The notes under the pieces are model-generated. The model was not told where the DNA came from and made no database searches. It saw only the letters and a program-made list of their open reading frames with translations. Made by a program: the position numbers and the translations under genes. Below are positions 5,190 to 6,647 of a stretch of DNA of 6,647 nucleotides, one piece after another. Within the stretch, counting starts at the first letter, position 1; the number at the start of each line of letters is the position of its first letter. The stretch is from assembly GCA_021792885.1 (NCBI GenBank), contig JAJYTV010000105.1, positions 1-6,647 on the forward strand, in the 5' to 3' direction. This stretch comes from Bacillota bacterium. Lineage in GTDB: Bacteria; Bacillota; Sulfobacillia; JAJZYS01; JAJYTV01.

Positions 5190-6109
5190 TGGCCATGCCG
5201 ACGACGAGCGGCGAAGAGAGGGCGCCGCTGCGCTCCCTGCTACGGGAGGTTGCGACGCTCTGGGCCTTCGCAGTGCGCGAGTACCGCATCTGGCAGTCCT
5301 ACCGCGTCAACCAGTTGATGTGGCTGATCAATATCTTTGTGACCACCCTCCTTTTCTTCCTGATGGGCCAGATGGTGAAGGGCAAGGCCGCTCATCTGAT
5401 GGGCGCTGCCTATGGAACCAATTACATGTCCTTCATCGTCGTCGCGGTTGCGCTGAACACGTTCCTCTTCACCAACCTGTCTGATCCCTACACCCGCATT
5501 GCCCGCAGCTACTTCAACGGGACGATGGATCTTCTGCTCCTCAGCCCGATGTCCGTCTACACGCCACTGCTCGGCTTCATGACGAAGTCCATCCTCGACG
5601 ACTACCCCCGACTCTTCATTGTGGGCGCGTTCGGCATGCTGCTCTTCGGTGCCGCGTTCCGCTTCCAACACCTCCTTCTCGCGATCGGCTTCACGGTGCT
5701 GGTTCTGGCATCCGCCTTCGGCATCGGGATGATCAGCGCCAGTTCGTTCTACCTTTTGAACATCAAGCGGGGAACGGAACCGGTCCGCTTCCTGGTGCAG
5801 CAACTGCTTGCGACCCTGCTTGCCGGCAGCTACTACCCGGTCACCGTGCTGCCGAGGCCCCTGCAGTGGGTCGCCTGTCTCATACCGCATACCTACGCCT
5901 TCGACGCGCTGCGCCGCCTGATGGATCCTGGCGCGCGACTCTCGGGCGCGGTGCTGCCGCTACAGCAGGTCTTGCCGTGGTCGCCGCTTGCCGTGGACGG
6001 CGCGATGCTTGGTGCGATGAGCCTCGTCCTGGTGCCGCTTGGGCTCCACCTTTACGGGCGGGGCATCGAGAAGGCCAGGCGGAATGGGACGCTGACGAGA
6101 TGGCAGTGA
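5189..6109 (+). CDS. ABC-2 type transporter permease
   Basis: A 306-aa integral membrane protein with the six-helix ABC-2 layout. Likely membrane segments are about 43-61 (LMWLINIFVTTLLFFLMG), 79-97, 128-147, 151-175, 187-208 and 260-281. Before the first lies the amphipathic, charged FAVREYRIWQSYR typical of ABC-2 N-termini; after the fifth comes YYPVTVLPRPLQWVACLIPHTYA (given in two parts: YYPVTVLP, then LQW..IPHTYA), the family's conserved late region. The ATG at 5189 shares its A with the stop of the upstream ATPase, and GGGAGG at 5173-5178 is a fair SD; GTG 5186 or ATG 5195 are alternatives. The next ATPase begins 10 nt before its end. It probably forms the export channel with one or both neighbouring ATPases. 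Substrate unknown. Confidence 0.88.
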   Translation: MAMPTTSGEERAPLRSLLREVATLWAFAVREYRIWQSYRVNQLMWLINIFVTTLLFFLMGQMVKGKAAHLMGAAYGTNYMSFIVVAVALNTFLFTNLSDPYTRIARSYFNGTMDLLLLSPMSVYTPLLGFMTKSILDDYPRLFIVGAFGMLLFGAAFRFQHLLLAIGFTVLVLASAFGIGMISASSFYLLNIKRGTEPVRFLVQQLLATLLAGSYYPVTVLPRPLQWVACLIPHTYAFDALRRLMDPGARLSGAVLPLQQVLPWSPLAVDGAMLGAMSLVLVPLGLHLYGRGIEKARRNGTLTRWQ

Positions 6110-6647
6110 TCGATGTTCGGGAACTCGGCAAGCGGTACCCGGGTCGTCAGCAGACAACTGCGCTGGAAGGCGTCAGCCTGCAGGTCGAAGCCGGTGCCAT
6201 CCTGGGGTTGCTCGGTCCCAACGGCGCGGGGAAGACGACCCTGATCAAGATCCTCTCCGGGCTGCTGGTGCCTGACGCGGGCACGGGGACGGTGCTGGGA
6301 TATGACCTCCTTCGTGAGGCGCGAAAGATCCGGGCGGCGGTCAGCCTCGTGGCACCCACTGCGGACGTGGGCATCGACAACAACCTGACTGTGCGACAGA
6401 ACCTCGTCTTCTGGGCTCCGGTCTACGGTCTCTACGGCGCGACGGCGCGGAGCCGGATCGACGAACTGCTTGCGCGGCTCAACCTTGACCACAAGGCGGA
6501 TGCGTGGCCGATGCACATCAGTGCTGGCCAACGCCAGCGGCTGGCGCTCGCGCGATCGCTCCTCGCCGAAAACGCACTCGTGTTTCTCGACGAGCCGACG
6601 AACAAGCTCGATGCTGAAGGCATCCGTTCGGTCCGGGAGCTGATCAC
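6100..6647 (+). CDS. Second ABC transporter ATP-binding protein (3' end outside window)
   Basis: The first 182 residues of an ABC ATPase, open to the window end. Motifs are Walker A GPNGAGKT (39-46), signature ISAGQ (140-144), Walker B VFLDEP with D164 and E165, and D-loop KLD (169-171); the switch His lies beyond the end. The Q-loop region, VSLVAPTADVG (81-91), has Thr87 where glutamine is usual, echoing the first ATPase. Both also share GTGxVxGxD after Walker A, which suggests a duplicated pair, although this copy lacks the N-terminal insertion of the first. ATG 6100 overlaps the permease stop (6107-6109) by 10 nt, with no strong SD, indicating translational coupling. A second permease would be expected just beyond the window. 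Whether the ATPases pair with each other or serve separate permeases is not decided here. Confidence 0.88.
   Translation, partial: MAVIDVRELGKRYPGRQQTTALEGVSLQVEAGAILGLLGPNGAGKTTLIKILSGLLVPDAGTGTVLGYDLLREARKIRAAVSLVAPTADVGIDNNLTVRQNLVFWAPVYGLYGATARSRIDELLARLNLDHKADAWPMHISAGQRQRLALARSLLAENALVFLDEPTNKLDAEGIRSVRELI

Noticed and set aside
5240..5890. A 216-codon minus-strand frame antisense to the permease
   Set aside because: It is rich in charged residues mirroring membrane codons on the other strand and has no recognisable domain.

Overview
The window comes from a GC-rich bacterium. Genes are tightly packed, GTG starts are common and Shine-Dalgarno sites are strong. The phylum cannot be fixed from this sequence; a high-GC Gram-positive or a Chloroflexota-like lineage would fit, but that is a guess. 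The left third (about 1-1920) is mobile DNA that ends at a broken tRNA. The right two thirds hold a chromate-response gene pair on the minus strand and, divergent from it, a four-gene operon on the plus strand.

Left part. Positions 1-258 encode the C-terminal end of an IS256/Mutator-type transposase. A complete IS3-family insertion sequence sits inside that gene. Its boundaries can be read directly as 256-1685 (1430 bp): 26-bp imperfect inverted repeats start TG and end CA, and a 4-bp target duplication AGAA lies on each side. The IS3 element has orfA and orfB in the 0 and -1 frames, a seven-A slippery run with an upstream SD-like stimulator, an intact DDE triad, and two strong hairpins in its leader. 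The TG of its left end supplies the stop codon that now ends the IS256 transposase. The displaced tail frame resumes at 1690. At 1875-1918 lies the 3' half of a tRNA-Arg(ACG), from the anticodon loop to CCA, without its 5' half, followed by a terminator-like hairpin. This looks like the scar (attR) of an element integrated into a tRNA gene, so the DNA to its left would be the island and the DNA to its right older chromosome.

Middle part. On the minus strand are two genes that together make ChrB, the chromate-sensing regulatory protein: the N-terminal domain (2630-3058) and the C-terminal domain (2196-2627). They are separate ORFs with a 2-nt gap and a proper SD between them. No chrA chromate transporter is visible; 1960-2195, where it could begin, has no convincing gene.

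Right part. From a promoter near 3112-3140, overlapped by a perfect 7-4-7 palindrome (3140-3157), runs an operon: an APH-fold kinase-like protein whose catalytic Asp is replaced by Asn; an ABC ATPase; an ABC-2 membrane permease; and a second ABC ATPase cut by the window end. Gaps and overlaps are +8, -1 and -10 nt, so the set is probably translated as a unit. Both ATPases keep Walker A, Walker B and a recognisable signature motif, but lack the usual Q-loop glutamine. The likely role is export (drug, lipid or natural product) with an atypical kinase-like partner; the substrate is unknown. No wholly new system can be claimed. The most distinctive points are the degenerate kinase loop joined to a two-ATPase exporter operon, the split chrB, and the nested mobile elements ending at a tRNA scar.
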